Source: Asanoa hainanensis
Lineage (GTDB): Bacteria > Actinomycetota > Actinomycetes > Mycobacteriales > Micromonosporaceae
DNA length: 64,000 bases
Direction of reading: 5' to 3'
Assembly: GCF_900188485.1 (NCBI RefSeq)
Contig: NZ_FZPH01000002.1
Span: 620,001 to 684,000, forward strand
Below, one piece after another: positions 44,965 through 52,533 of this stretch. Position 1 is the first letter of the stretch. Each line of letters opens with the position of its first letter. Under the pieces are notes generated by a model. That model did not search any database and had not been told where the DNA came from. It saw nothing but the letters and a program-made list of their open reading frames with translations. The translations under genes and the position numbers were made by a program.

Positions 44965-45803
44965 CGGCGTCGGAGAACCAGGACGTCTTCGTGGGCAACG
45001 AGGTGCACGGGGATGCCGTCGGCGCGGGATCTGCGCACGGCCATGAGACCGAACATCGACGCGCGGTGGACGATCTGGCCGTCGCGGACGGCGGCGAGCA
45101 TCGCGGCGCACCGTTCGACAGGTACGAAGCCGACCGACCGAGCGACGGCCAAGAGTTCGCCAGGTAGGTCGATGAGGTCGTCGGGGCGACGGCGTACCGG
45201 GCGGCAGGTGATGACGGCAGTGCCGCCGGGCCGCAGCAGTGTGTGCGTGGCGGCGAGGATCGCGGCGAAGCCGTCGAGAAGGCCGGACCAGCCGACGTAG
45301 GCGAGGTTGCCGCGTTTCCGGTCTCCGTAGAGGTGTGCGCGCTTGCTGACACCGGCCCTGGTGATGGTCACAAGTCCGTGGGTGGATCGCCCGTAGGGCG
45401 GTGAGGTCAACACCAGGCCGACCTGCCCGAGCGCGGATGCGGGGATCAGGTCGAGGAGGCCTGTGGCGTCGCCGGTGATGACCTTCGCCGTTCCGGCCGC
45501 GCCCTGGGAAGCGGCGAGGGCGACGTTCGCGGCGGCCAGTGCGCTGAACCGGGATTCGATGTCGACGCCGAGGGCGTCGCGGCCGAGGTGCATGGCCTCG
45601 ACCAGCGTGGTGCCCGAGCCGCACATCGGGTCGAGGACCAGGTCTCCGGGTGCCGTGTACGAGGCGATGGCGTGCGCGGCGAGGTTGGGCAGCATCTTGC
45701 CCGGGTGTGTCGACGACTCCGGCATGTACCGGCCGCGCCGCTGGTCGCGCGACTGACGCGGGCACGTCAGCCAGATCGACGTGACGGGCATCGTCTCAGC
45801 CAT
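44961..45803 (-). CDS. DNA methyltransferase (N4/N6 type)
   Basis: 280 residues. Motif I DPMCGSGTTLVEA, motif IV TSPPYG and an HxxxKxLPNLAA-like entry make this a beta-class N6-adenine/N4-cytosine methylase. No target-recognition domain is evident, and no restriction enzyme adjoins it. ATG 45803 is preferred, with GGGAGG eight bases upstream. It overlaps the preceding gene by eight bases. Confidence 0.82.
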   Translation of the reverse strand: MAETMPVTSIWLTCPRQSRDQRRGRYMPESSTHPGKMLPNLAAHAIASYTAPGDLVLDPMCGSGTTLVEAMHLGRDALGVDIESRFSALAAANVALAASQGAAGTAKVITGDATGLLDLIPASALGQVGLVLTSPPYGRSTHGLVTITRAGVSKRAHLYGDRKRGNLAYVGWSGLLDGFAAILAATHTLLRPGGTAVITCRPVRRRPDDLIDLPGELLAVARSVGFVPVERCAAMLAAVRDGQIVHRASMFGLMAVRRSRADGIPVHLVAHEDVLVLRRR

Positions 45804-46380
45804 TCTGGTCACCTCCCCCGTGCGGGCGGGTCAGTACCAGGACGTCGGTGTGGATGTTGAGTTGCGTGCGGTTGCCGGGTGTCGGCGCTCGGTGCGCGGC
45901 GACGATGTGCTGGAGGTACGACAAGCCGGCGGCTTTGGCGGCGATGACGACGTCGACCGGCCGGATCGGATCGCCGTGCGCGAGCAGCACCGCGACGCAG
46001 CCGCCGCGGACCAGGCTCGCGAGGCATTGGCCGAAGAACGCTTCAGCGGAACGAGCACTGTCTGCCAGCGGCCATGCCGTGACGATCAGCGCGGCGCGGT
46101 CTTGGCCCCAATCCGCCGCGCTCGCCGAACAAGACTGTCCGCGGCGGTGGGCGGAGATGATGGCCCGGGCAAGCTGCGGGCCGGTGGTGAGGTCGATGAT
46201 CAGGTCCGAACGATGAGTGAGGTTGTGGACCAGCCGCACGCCCATCGGAGGCGACATGGTCTCATCCGGCTCGGGTGCCGGTAGCGGCCAGACGGTGATC
46301 GGTACGGGCGGGTCGCCGGGCACGACGTCCCCGACGGGGACGGGCGCGGCCTGGTGGTGGTTGGGATCGGTCATCGGCAT
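45796..46380 (-). CDS. Methylase-partner protein, degenerate methyltransferase fold
   Basis: About 195 residues. The second half has a Rossmann-like pattern (SDLIIDLTTGPQLARAI, RAALIVTAWPL, GGCVAVLLAH, THTDVLVLTR-like end) similar to the last strands of the neighbouring methylase, but without motif I or a PPY catalytic motif. It ends inside the methylase start, so the two are translated together and may work as a pair. Confidence 0.6.
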   Translation of the reverse strand: MPMTDPNHHQAAPVPVGDVVPGDPPVPITVWPLPAPEPDETMSPPMGVRLVHNLTHRSDLIIDLTTGPQLARAIISAHRRGQSCSASAADWGQDRAALIVTAWPLADSARSAEAFFGQCLASLVRGGCVAVLLAHGDPIRPVDVVIAAKAAGLSYLQHIVAAHRAPTPGNRTQLNIHTDVLVLTRPHGGGDQNG

Positions 46381-46406
46381 GATGGCCCCGGACCGGCGCG
46401 GGCGTA

Positions 46407-46568
46407 CTGACAACCCCCAGTGCGCGGCTGTCAGCGCGATCGAACCCGCCACCGCGCTGACAGATCCCGTCACGCCCGACGGCGCGACCCACGTGTCAAC
46501 CGCTGCGGCCGTTGCCTCGGACCTGACAGGACCTGACCGCCGTCGAACATTCGCTCGTCATGTCAGGG
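46407..46568. repeat. CTGTCAG/CTGACAG repeat cluster 2
   Basis: CTGACA (46407), CTGTCAG (46428), CTGACAG (46457), CCTGACAGG (46522-46530) and TGTCAGGG (46561-46568), spread through the divergent promoter region between the methylase pair and the sigma-like gene. Confidence 0.7.
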
Positions 46569-46634
46569 CCGGCTGTCCCAATCGAGGTCTCGCTTCCGCC
46601 GTCTGGCGTCGGCGCCTCGACGAAAGGGACTGTC

Positions 46635-47384
46635 ATGTCGACCCGTCTCCGCTCCGCACTCACCGCCGCCGAGACCGCGTTCGGTTTCCTCGTGTGCAAA
46701 CCGGCGCCATTGGCTTTGGACGCCCGGCTGGTGCCTGGTCTGCCCGACCAGCTACTGCCACTCGACGAGCTGCGGGAACTCTTGCTGCGCCAACCGCACG
46801 ACAGCACCACCACAGACGCGGTCTGGTCGGAACTCGCGCACCATGCCCGCGAGTGGGGACCAACCTGGGTCGTCGGCGCCGTCGGAGTCGCGTTGCCCGG
46901 TCTGACGCGGATGGCCGCGAAGATCAGTCGCGGGCATGTACGGCACGCCGATGACGTGGACTCCGAGATCTTGGCCGGGTTCCTCGACGCGTTGCGCACG
47001 GCACCGCTCAAGCCGCCCCGCCTGTGGCTGCGGCTCTGCTGGGCCGCTTGGCGAGCCGGTACAGCTGTCGTCGCGGTCGACGAAGCGGACGAGCTACCAC
47101 CAGATGTGCCCACCGGCTCGCAGTCGCCGGCGCTGCCCTACGGCCACCCGGATCTGCTCCTCGGCAGGGCCGCCGCCGCGGGACTCATATCGGCCGAGGC
47201 CGCCGAGCTCATCAGCTCCACCAGGTTCGGTGACGCGCTGATCGAACAACTCGCCGCCAACGAGGGAGTCTCGGCCCCAGCATTGCGGATGCGCCGCCGA
47301 CGCGCGGAGCGCGTCGTGGCCGCCGCCGTGCATCGAGGGGATTTATCCGGTCCCGCACGCGGTCAACTACACCCCGCCGCGTGA
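46635..47384 (+). CDS. Sigma-70-like hypothetical protein
   Basis: 249 residues, helical, Trp-rich (WVVGAVGVALPGL, RLWLRLCWAAWRAG). The middle (DDVDSEILAGFLDAL) and the basic C-terminus (LRMRRRRAERVVAAA) suggest a divergent sigma-factor-like architecture, which is found next to type IV transfer genes in actinobacterial elements. I cannot prove DNA or polymerase binding. ATG 46635 has AAAGGGA upstream. Confidence 0.55.
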   Translation: MSTRLRSALTAAETAFGFLVCKPAPLALDARLVPGLPDQLLPLDELRELLLRQPHDSTTTDAVWSELAHHAREWGPTWVVGAVGVALPGLTRMAAKISRGHVRHADDVDSEILAGFLDALRTAPLKPPRLWLRLCWAAWRAGTAVVAVDEADELPPDVPTGSQSPALPYGHPDLLLGRAAAAGLISAEAAELISSTRFGDALIEQLAANEGVSAPALRMRRRRAERVVAAAVHRGDLSGPARGQLHPAA

Positions 47385-47397
47385 CCCGCCGCACGTG

Positions 47398-47442
47398 TGT
47401 CAGGCCGTGACAGCGGGCGTGCGGGTTCGATCGGCCTGACAG
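47398..47442. repeat. CTGTCAG/CTGACAG repeat cluster 3
   Basis: TGTCAGG (47398-47404), GTGACAG (47407-47413) and CCTGACAG (47435-47442) upstream of the pilin-like gene. Confidence 0.7.
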
Positions 47443-47644
47443 CCGAGATCTGTTGAATGCGTGCCAGCCACGGCACGTCCGCCCGGTGGGGATCCACCCC
47501 GGCGAGACAAGTTGGTCCGGCACGGCTGGCGACGGCGTACTGACATCGAGCCCTTCGCGACCCGCAAGGGAGGAGCGCCCCCACCGGACCACAGTCTCGC
47601 GGATCCCCGCCGCGGCGGCCCACCTCGCACGTGGAGCGCCCGCT

Positions 47645-47932
47645 ATGCACACGACACTCTCACTTCTGGCCGACGCAGTCGCCGCGGCGCCGGCCGCGCC
47701 CAAGTCCATCTATGAGGTCATCGACGGAATCACCGGCTGGGTGATGGGGATCCTGGGCGCCGTCGCGACCATGTTCTTCGTCATCGGCGCCCTGCTCTAC
47801 ATGGGCGCCGGCGGCGACACCAGCAGGGTCGAGCAGGCCAAGGGCTACTTCAAACGCTCACTGCTCGGCTACGCCCTGGCCGTGATGTCACCGGTGCTCC
47901 TGCAGATCCTGCAGGGCATCCTCCGGAACTAG
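47645..47932 (+). CDS. VirB2/TrbC pilin-like membrane protein
   Basis: 95 residues: signal-like N-terminus (LLADAVAAAPAAP), two membrane helices (VMGILGAVATMFFVIGALLYM; SLLGYALAVMSPVLLQIL) with a basic loop between. Size and plan are those of conjugative pilin subunits. First gene of the type IV secretion-like operon; GGAG eight bases upstream. Confidence 0.72.
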   Translation: MHTTLSLLADAVAAAPAAPKSIYEVIDGITGWVMGILGAVATMFFVIGALLYMGAGGDTSRVEQAKGYFKRSLLGYALAVMSPVLLQILQGILRN

Positions 47933-47940
47933 GCCCCGTC

Positions 47941-48915
47941 ATGGTCGACCGTTTCCTCAACGGCTTCATCAAGTGGGCCGCCGACCAGGTCGTTGACATG
48001 CTGGGTGGCGTCCTGGCGTTCCTCACCTCGGCGATGTTCTTGTCACCCGACGTCACCGTGCTACCTCAGGTGCAGATGATCGCCGCCAGGAGCGCTCTGA
48101 TCGTCAACGCCTGTTTCGGGTTGGCGATCGTCACGGTCGGCATCGCGGTGATGGTCAGCGGATCCGTCGAAACCCGTTACAAGGTCAAGGACCTTATCCC
48201 TCGGCTGGTGGTCGGGTTCGCGCTGTCGACGTTCGCCGTTCCGCTGTGCTCCGTCGTCATCGAGGTCGCCAACGCGCTGACCGTCTCGATGGTGGGTCCC
48301 GCCACACCGACCGTGGACGCGGTCAAGATGGCTCGTACCCACGTGATCGCCGCTCTCGCCGACTCCCGCGTCGCCGTGGTCGCGTTGTTGGTCGGCGTAC
48401 TGATCGTGGGACTGCTGTTCACGCTCGTTGTGGGGTGGCTGGTCCGTGTCGGCGTCCTGATCATCTTGGCGGCGGTCTCTCCGCTCGCCTTAGCCGGGTT
48501 CAGCTTGCCGTGGACCGAGGCACTGGCTCAGCTGTGGTGGCGTGCCCTGCTCGGCTGCCTGGTGACCCCGACCCTTCAGGCGATCACGCTGTCCATCGGT
48601 ATCGAGCTGATCCTCGATCCGCGGTCGAGCATCCCGGTACTGATCGGGCTGCCGCAGACCGACCTGCTCAACCTGCTGGTCGTGGTCGTCGTCCTGTGGG
48701 TGACCGTCGCAATCCCGGGCTTCGTCCGCCGCCTCGTGAAACAGGCCCCCGGCCGCAACCTCGGCGCCGTCGCGGCGCGCGCCGTCATGTACCGGTCCCT
48801 CGGTCGACAAGCCCGACGTCAGAGGCAGACGCCAGCGACGCGCGTTCACGTCAGCAACCACACCCACCACCACTACCGCCGTCTGCGCCGTGGCGTCCTG
48901 AACCGGGAGAGCTGA
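47941..48915 (+). CDS. VirB6/TrbL-like membrane channel protein
   Basis: 324 residues with six to seven membrane helices and a basic His/Arg-rich tail (HTHHHYRRLRRG). Central FTLVVGWLVRVGVLIILAAVSPLALA is typical of TrbL/VirB6. Nine bases after the pilin gene; it overlaps the PrgI-like gene by one base. Confidence 0.78.
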   Translation: MVDRFLNGFIKWAADQVVDMLGGVLAFLTSAMFLSPDVTVLPQVQMIAARSALIVNACFGLAIVTVGIAVMVSGSVETRYKVKDLIPRLVVGFALSTFAVPLCSVVIEVANALTVSMVGPATPTVDAVKMARTHVIAALADSRVAVVALLVGVLIVGLLFTLVVGWLVRVGVLIILAAVSPLALAGFSLPWTEALAQLWWRALLGCLVTPTLQAITLSIGIELILDPRSSIPVLIGLPQTDLLNLLVVVVVLWVTVAIPGFVRRLVKQAPGRNLGAVAARAVMYRSLGRQARRQRQTPATRVHVSNHTHHHYRRLRRGVLNRES

Positions 48916-49805
48916 TGCACGACATCGACGACGCTCCCCGCGCAGTGGTGCCCGCCAACATCAACGAGCCCGACAAGATCGCGTTCGGACTGACCTTCCG
49001 CCAACTGGCCATCGTCGGCGGCGCAGGTCTGGCCGGATACACCACCTACCGCCTCGCCGGCCACCTGCTCCCGCCCACGGCATGGCTGCTCATCGCGGCG
49101 GTCGTCGGCGCTATCACTGTCGTCGTCGCGCTCGGCCGCCGTGATGGGCTTCCGCTGGACGTGTGGCTGCGCAACGGCATCAGCTTCACCAGCGCCCCCC
49201 GAACCCTGACGCCCGGCTCACCACAGAGCAGCGCCCTCGCCGCTGTCGCGGGTGAAACGGTTATGCCCGCGCCGCTGCGCCTTCCCGTCACTGCGGTCAG
49301 CCAGGGCGGCGCGATCAGCAGTGAAGGCGTTGACCGTGTGGTCATCGCGTGCGGCACGACGAACATTCACCTGCGCACCGGCGATGAACAGGAAGCGCTC
49401 CTTGAGGGATTCGGTCGGTTCCTCAACTCGCTGACCGGTCCGGCGCAGATCGTGGTAGCGGCTCAACGCCAAGACCTGTCCGGGCATGCCGAGGCGATCG
49501 CGGGTTACGCGTCCCGGCTGCCGCACCCGGCGTTGCAGGCGGCAGCGGAGGACCACGCCGCGTTCCTGCTCGACCTGGCCGCCGGCCGTGATCCGCTGCG
49601 CCGCCAGGTCCTCACGGTCGTCACAGGCTCGCACGCCGCCGATGCCGCGACTCGCGCGCTGACGGCTCTCGGTGTCGACGCCGCCGCTCTTGACGGGCCG
49701 GCGGTCACAGCCGCGCTCGCCGGCATGGTCGACCCGTTCTCCCCGCCCGTGCCTGGCCCCCGCGCGGCGCCCGGCACGCCGATCACCATGCGGAGAAATC
49801 CATGA
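48915..49805 (+). CDS. PrgI-family/VirB3-like transfer protein
   Basis: 296 residues. N-terminal INEPDKIAFGLTFRQLAIVG followed by two membrane helices (GYTTYRLAGHLLPPTAWLLIAA) is the PrgI signature. A soluble C-terminal half follows, resembling the N-terminal domain of VirB4-type proteins (VIACGTTNIHLRTGDEQEALL). It overlaps the next gene by ATGA. Confidence 0.75.
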   Translation: MHDIDDAPRAVVPANINEPDKIAFGLTFRQLAIVGGAGLAGYTTYRLAGHLLPPTAWLLIAAVVGAITVVVALGRRDGLPLDVWLRNGISFTSAPRTLTPGSPQSSALAAVAGETVMPAPLRLPVTAVSQGGAISSEGVDRVVIACGTTNIHLRTGDEQEALLEGFGRFLNSLTGPAQIVVAAQRQDLSGHAEAIAGYASRLPHPALQAAAEDHAAFLLDLAAGRDPLRRQVLTVVTGSHAADAATRALTALGVDAAALDGPAVTAALAGMVDPFSPPVPGPRAAPGTPITMRRNP

Positions 49806-50317
49806 AGACGCTCCTCAAACCACCAAAGCCCGCCCAGCCCGGCGCTGGGATGCCGTCGCCGGCTGCGTTGCAGGTCGCCGCGTCGCACGTGCGGGTCGGC
49901 GACGGCTACGCCGCCACCTACGTGGTCTCGGGCTACCCGGCCGAGGTCGGCCCGGCCTTCCTCGATCCGCTCCTGTCCTACCCGGGTCGTGTCGACGTGG
50001 CTGTCCACATCGAGCCGGTGGCACCGCAGATGGCCGCGCCCCTGCTCCGACGCCAGCGCAGCCGCCTGGAGTCCTCACGTCGGATCGACGCCGACCATGG
50101 ACGCCTCGGTGACCCGCTCGTGGAAGCCGCCGCAGAGGACGCGGCTGATCTCGCCGACCGCGTTGCCCGCGGTGCCGCGAAGCTGTTCGACACCGGAATC
50201 TACGTGACCATCCACGGCCGCGACCTCGACGAGCTGGCGGTGGTCACCGCGGGGGTCAAGGCGGCTGCCGCAAGCGTGCTGCTCGACCTGCAACCGGCGA
50301 CGTTCCGCCACCAATAA
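49802..50317 (+). CDS. N-terminal part of VirB4-like ATPase, cut by TAA
   Basis: 171 residues up to the TAA at 50315-50317. LQVAASHVRVGDGYAATYVVSGYP and the helical RRQRSRLESSRRID segment match the N-terminal domain of VirB4-like conjugation ATPases. The same frame continues after the stop as GWVATLPLGTDPLRVRR and joins the ATPase domain, so this is one gene broken by a single nonsense codon (CAA to TAA would explain it). Confidence 0.75.
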   Translation: MKTLLKPPKPAQPGAGMPSPAALQVAASHVRVGDGYAATYVVSGYPAEVGPAFLDPLLSYPGRVDVAVHIEPVAPQMAAPLLRRQRSRLESSRRIDADHGRLGDPLVEAAAEDAADLADRVARGAAKLFDTGIYVTIHGRDLDELAVVTAGVKAAAASVLLDLQPATFRHQ

Positions 50318-50359
50318 GGCTGGGTTGCCACACTGCCCCTCGGCACCGACCCGCTGCGC

Positions 50360-51547
50360 GTGCGCCGCGTACTGGACACCACCGCCCTCGCCGCCACCTT
50401 CCCGCTCGCCTCAGCGGACCTGGCCGCACCTACCCCGGGAGTGGTGGCGCCGCACGACGGCGTGCTCTACGGGGTCAACACCAGCAGCAACGGTGTCCTG
50501 GTCTGGAACCGGTGGGCCCAGGACAACCACAACTCCGTCGTCCTGGCCCGCAGCGGCGCTGGCAAGTCGTACCACGTCAAGCTCGACGTCCTGCGCAACC
50601 TCTACCAGGGCACCCCCGTATCCGTCGTCGACCCGGAAGACGAATACGTACCGCTGGCCGAACACGTCGGCGGCGCGATCGTGCAGCTCGGCCGGGCCGG
50701 CGTGCGCATCAACCCGCTTGACCTGCCCGCCGATAGCCGCCCGGACACCCTGACCCGTCGCGGCCTCTACCTGCACACGCTGATCTCCGTCATGCTCCGC
50801 GCCACCCCACCACCCGCCGAGAGCGCCGCCCTCGACAGGGCGATCATCGCCACATACGCCCGCGCCGGCATCAACACCGACCCCGCCACCTGGACCCGAC
50901 CCGCGCCACTGCTCCGCGACCTCGCCGACACGCTGTCGGCCGACGGTGACCCGGCCGCGGCGCAGCTCGCCGCCCGGCTCGCGCCGTGGACCGTTGGCAA
51001 CTTCGCGAGCCTGTTCGACGGGCCCACCACCACCCAAGCCCACAGCCACCTGGTGGTGTGGTCGCTACGGCATCTGCCCGACGAGCTGCGCACCGTCGGC
51101 ACCCTGCTTGCCCTGGACGCCATCTGGTCGAGCATCGACGCACCCACCGACACACGGCGCCGGCAGCTCGTCGTGGTCGACGAGGCGTGGTTGTTGCTGC
51201 GCGACGGCGCGGGCGCCCGTTTCCTGTTCCGGTTGGCGAAGGCTGCACGCAAACGAAGTGCTGGACTGTGTGTGATCACCCAGGACGCCGCGGACGTCCT
51301 GTCAACCGAACTCGGCCTGGCTGTGGTTTCGAACGCGGCCACCCAGGTGTTGATGCGCCAGTCCACGCAGTCGATTGACGCGGTGGCCGAAGCGTTCGAC
51401 CTGACCGCCGGCGAGGCCCGGCTACTGCTATCGGCGCCCCGCGGCGAAGGGCTGCTCGTGGCCGGGCGCAACCGCATCCCGTTCCGTTCCGTCGGGTCGG
51501 CCAGCGAGCACCAACTCGCCGTCACCGGGATCGGCGAAGCCCCATGA
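50360..51547 (+). CDS. VirB4-like ATPase, C-terminal part
   Basis: 395 residues from the GTG at 50360, in the same frame as 49802-50317. Walker A ARSGAGKSYHVK (K69), VSVVDPEDEYVPL, Walker B QLVVVDEAWLLL and GLCVITQDAADVL are those of TraC/VirB4 ATPases that power type IV secretion. The GTG lacks an SD and lies inside the conserved LPLG region, so the fragment is probably either untranslated or a product of re-initiation. Confidence 0.75.
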   Translation: MRRVLDTTALAATFPLASADLAAPTPGVVAPHDGVLYGVNTSSNGVLVWNRWAQDNHNSVVLARSGAGKSYHVKLDVLRNLYQGTPVSVVDPEDEYVPLAEHVGGAIVQLGRAGVRINPLDLPADSRPDTLTRRGLYLHTLISVMLRATPPPAESAALDRAIIATYARAGINTDPATWTRPAPLLRDLADTLSADGDPAAAQLAARLAPWTVGNFASLFDGPTTTQAHSHLVVWSLRHLPDELRTVGTLLALDAIWSSIDAPTDTRRRQLVVVDEAWLLLRDGAGARFLFRLAKAARKRSAGLCVITQDAADVLSTELGLAVVSNAATQVLMRQSTQSIDAVAEAFDLTAGEARLLLSAPRGEGLLVAGRNRIPFRSVGSASEHQLAVTGIGEAP

Positions 51548-52467
51548 CATCCATCCCGACCTGGCCGATCGACGCCTGGCACTGGACCGTCGCGCGGCCA
51601 TGGCTCGCGGCGGTCGCCGTCGCCATCGTGGCCGCCGGACTCCTCGGGCACAACCGGGTGCGGGCGTGGCGGCACCGGCGCATGACAGGCGGCGCGCGGC
51701 TCGTGACGATCGCGCCGCCTCCTGAGGTCACCGCTGAATCGGCTGCCCTGTTCTGGACGGTGCTGGTCGGCGTCCTCACTCCGTCGGTGTGGCGTCGCCG
51801 AGTCTTCGGGATCCCGCACGTCGCCTGGGAGTACCTGTGGTCCGGCCGAACCCTGACCATCCGCGTGTGGGTACCCGGGACCGTGCCACCCGGCGCCGTC
51901 GAGGCCGCCGTCCGGGCCGCCTGGCCCGCCGCAACGCTCACCGTCACCGAATCCGACCCGCCAATCCCGGTCGGCGTCGGCGAGCAGGTCGGCGGAGCGC
52001 ATTGGCCGCAGCACACTACCGTGCTGCCGCTGCGCGCCGACCACGACGTGGATCCGCTGCGAGCGCTCCTCGCCGCCGGCGCCAACGTGCGCCAGCACGA
52101 ACACGCGTGCGTGCAGGTCGTTGCCCGACCAGCTCGGGCGTCCCGCGTCCGGCGAGCTCGCATGACGGCGGCCAGAGAGCCCGAAACGTGGATTTGGGCT
52201 CTCCTGGTTGGATTCAGTCTCTTGTTCGGCCTGGCTTGGGTTCTCAAGGCAAACACCAGTAACCGACCCGTAGATTTCATGATCCGCCTGAGTGCCGATC
52301 TGACCACGTACTTCAAGATTCAAGCCGACATTCAGTACCGCGTCCCGAGCAACGCCGGCAGCCAGCCGGCCACGATCGAGGGGCAAGCAACGCCACTGAC
52401 TTCCGACGACACCTCGGCCGAAGAGCCACCGGCCCTCGGGTCCGCGGAAGGCGGTGATGAGCCTTAA
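51544..52467 (+). CDS. Truncated coupling-protein-like gene with foreign tail
   Basis: 307 residues. Residues 1-215 match the membrane/N-terminal part of the TraD-like ATPase that follows VirB4 in these clusters (WLAAVAVAIVAAGLLG helix; DHDVDPLRALLAAG; HEHACVQVVARPA). There the chain leaves the family: a second membrane helix (TWIWALLVGFSLLFGLAWVL) and an unrelated acidic tail replace the expected ATPase domain, with less GC-biased codons. A deletion or recombination joined two genes. ATGA overlap with the VirB4 part. Confidence 0.65.
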   Translation: MTSIPTWPIDAWHWTVARPWLAAVAVAIVAAGLLGHNRVRAWRHRRMTGGARLVTIAPPPEVTAESAALFWTVLVGVLTPSVWRRRVFGIPHVAWEYLWSGRTLTIRVWVPGTVPPGAVEAAVRAAWPAATLTVTESDPPIPVGVGEQVGGAHWPQHTTVLPLRADHDVDPLRALLAAGANVRQHEHACVQVVARPARASRVRRARMTAAREPETWIWALLVGFSLLFGLAWVLKANTSNRPVDFMIRLSADLTTYFKIQADIQYRVPSNAGSQPATIEGQATPLTSDDTSAEEPPALGSAEGGDEP

Positions 52468-52533
52468 TGGACTTGCGGGCGGCGTTCGCTGGAACGCCGC
52501 CCGGTCCACAACCAAAGCCACCAGCCATGACTG

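Noticed and set aside
50767-52521. 584-codon minus-strand frame across the VirB4-like genes
   Set aside because: Antisense of recognised ATPase motifs, low-complexity composition.
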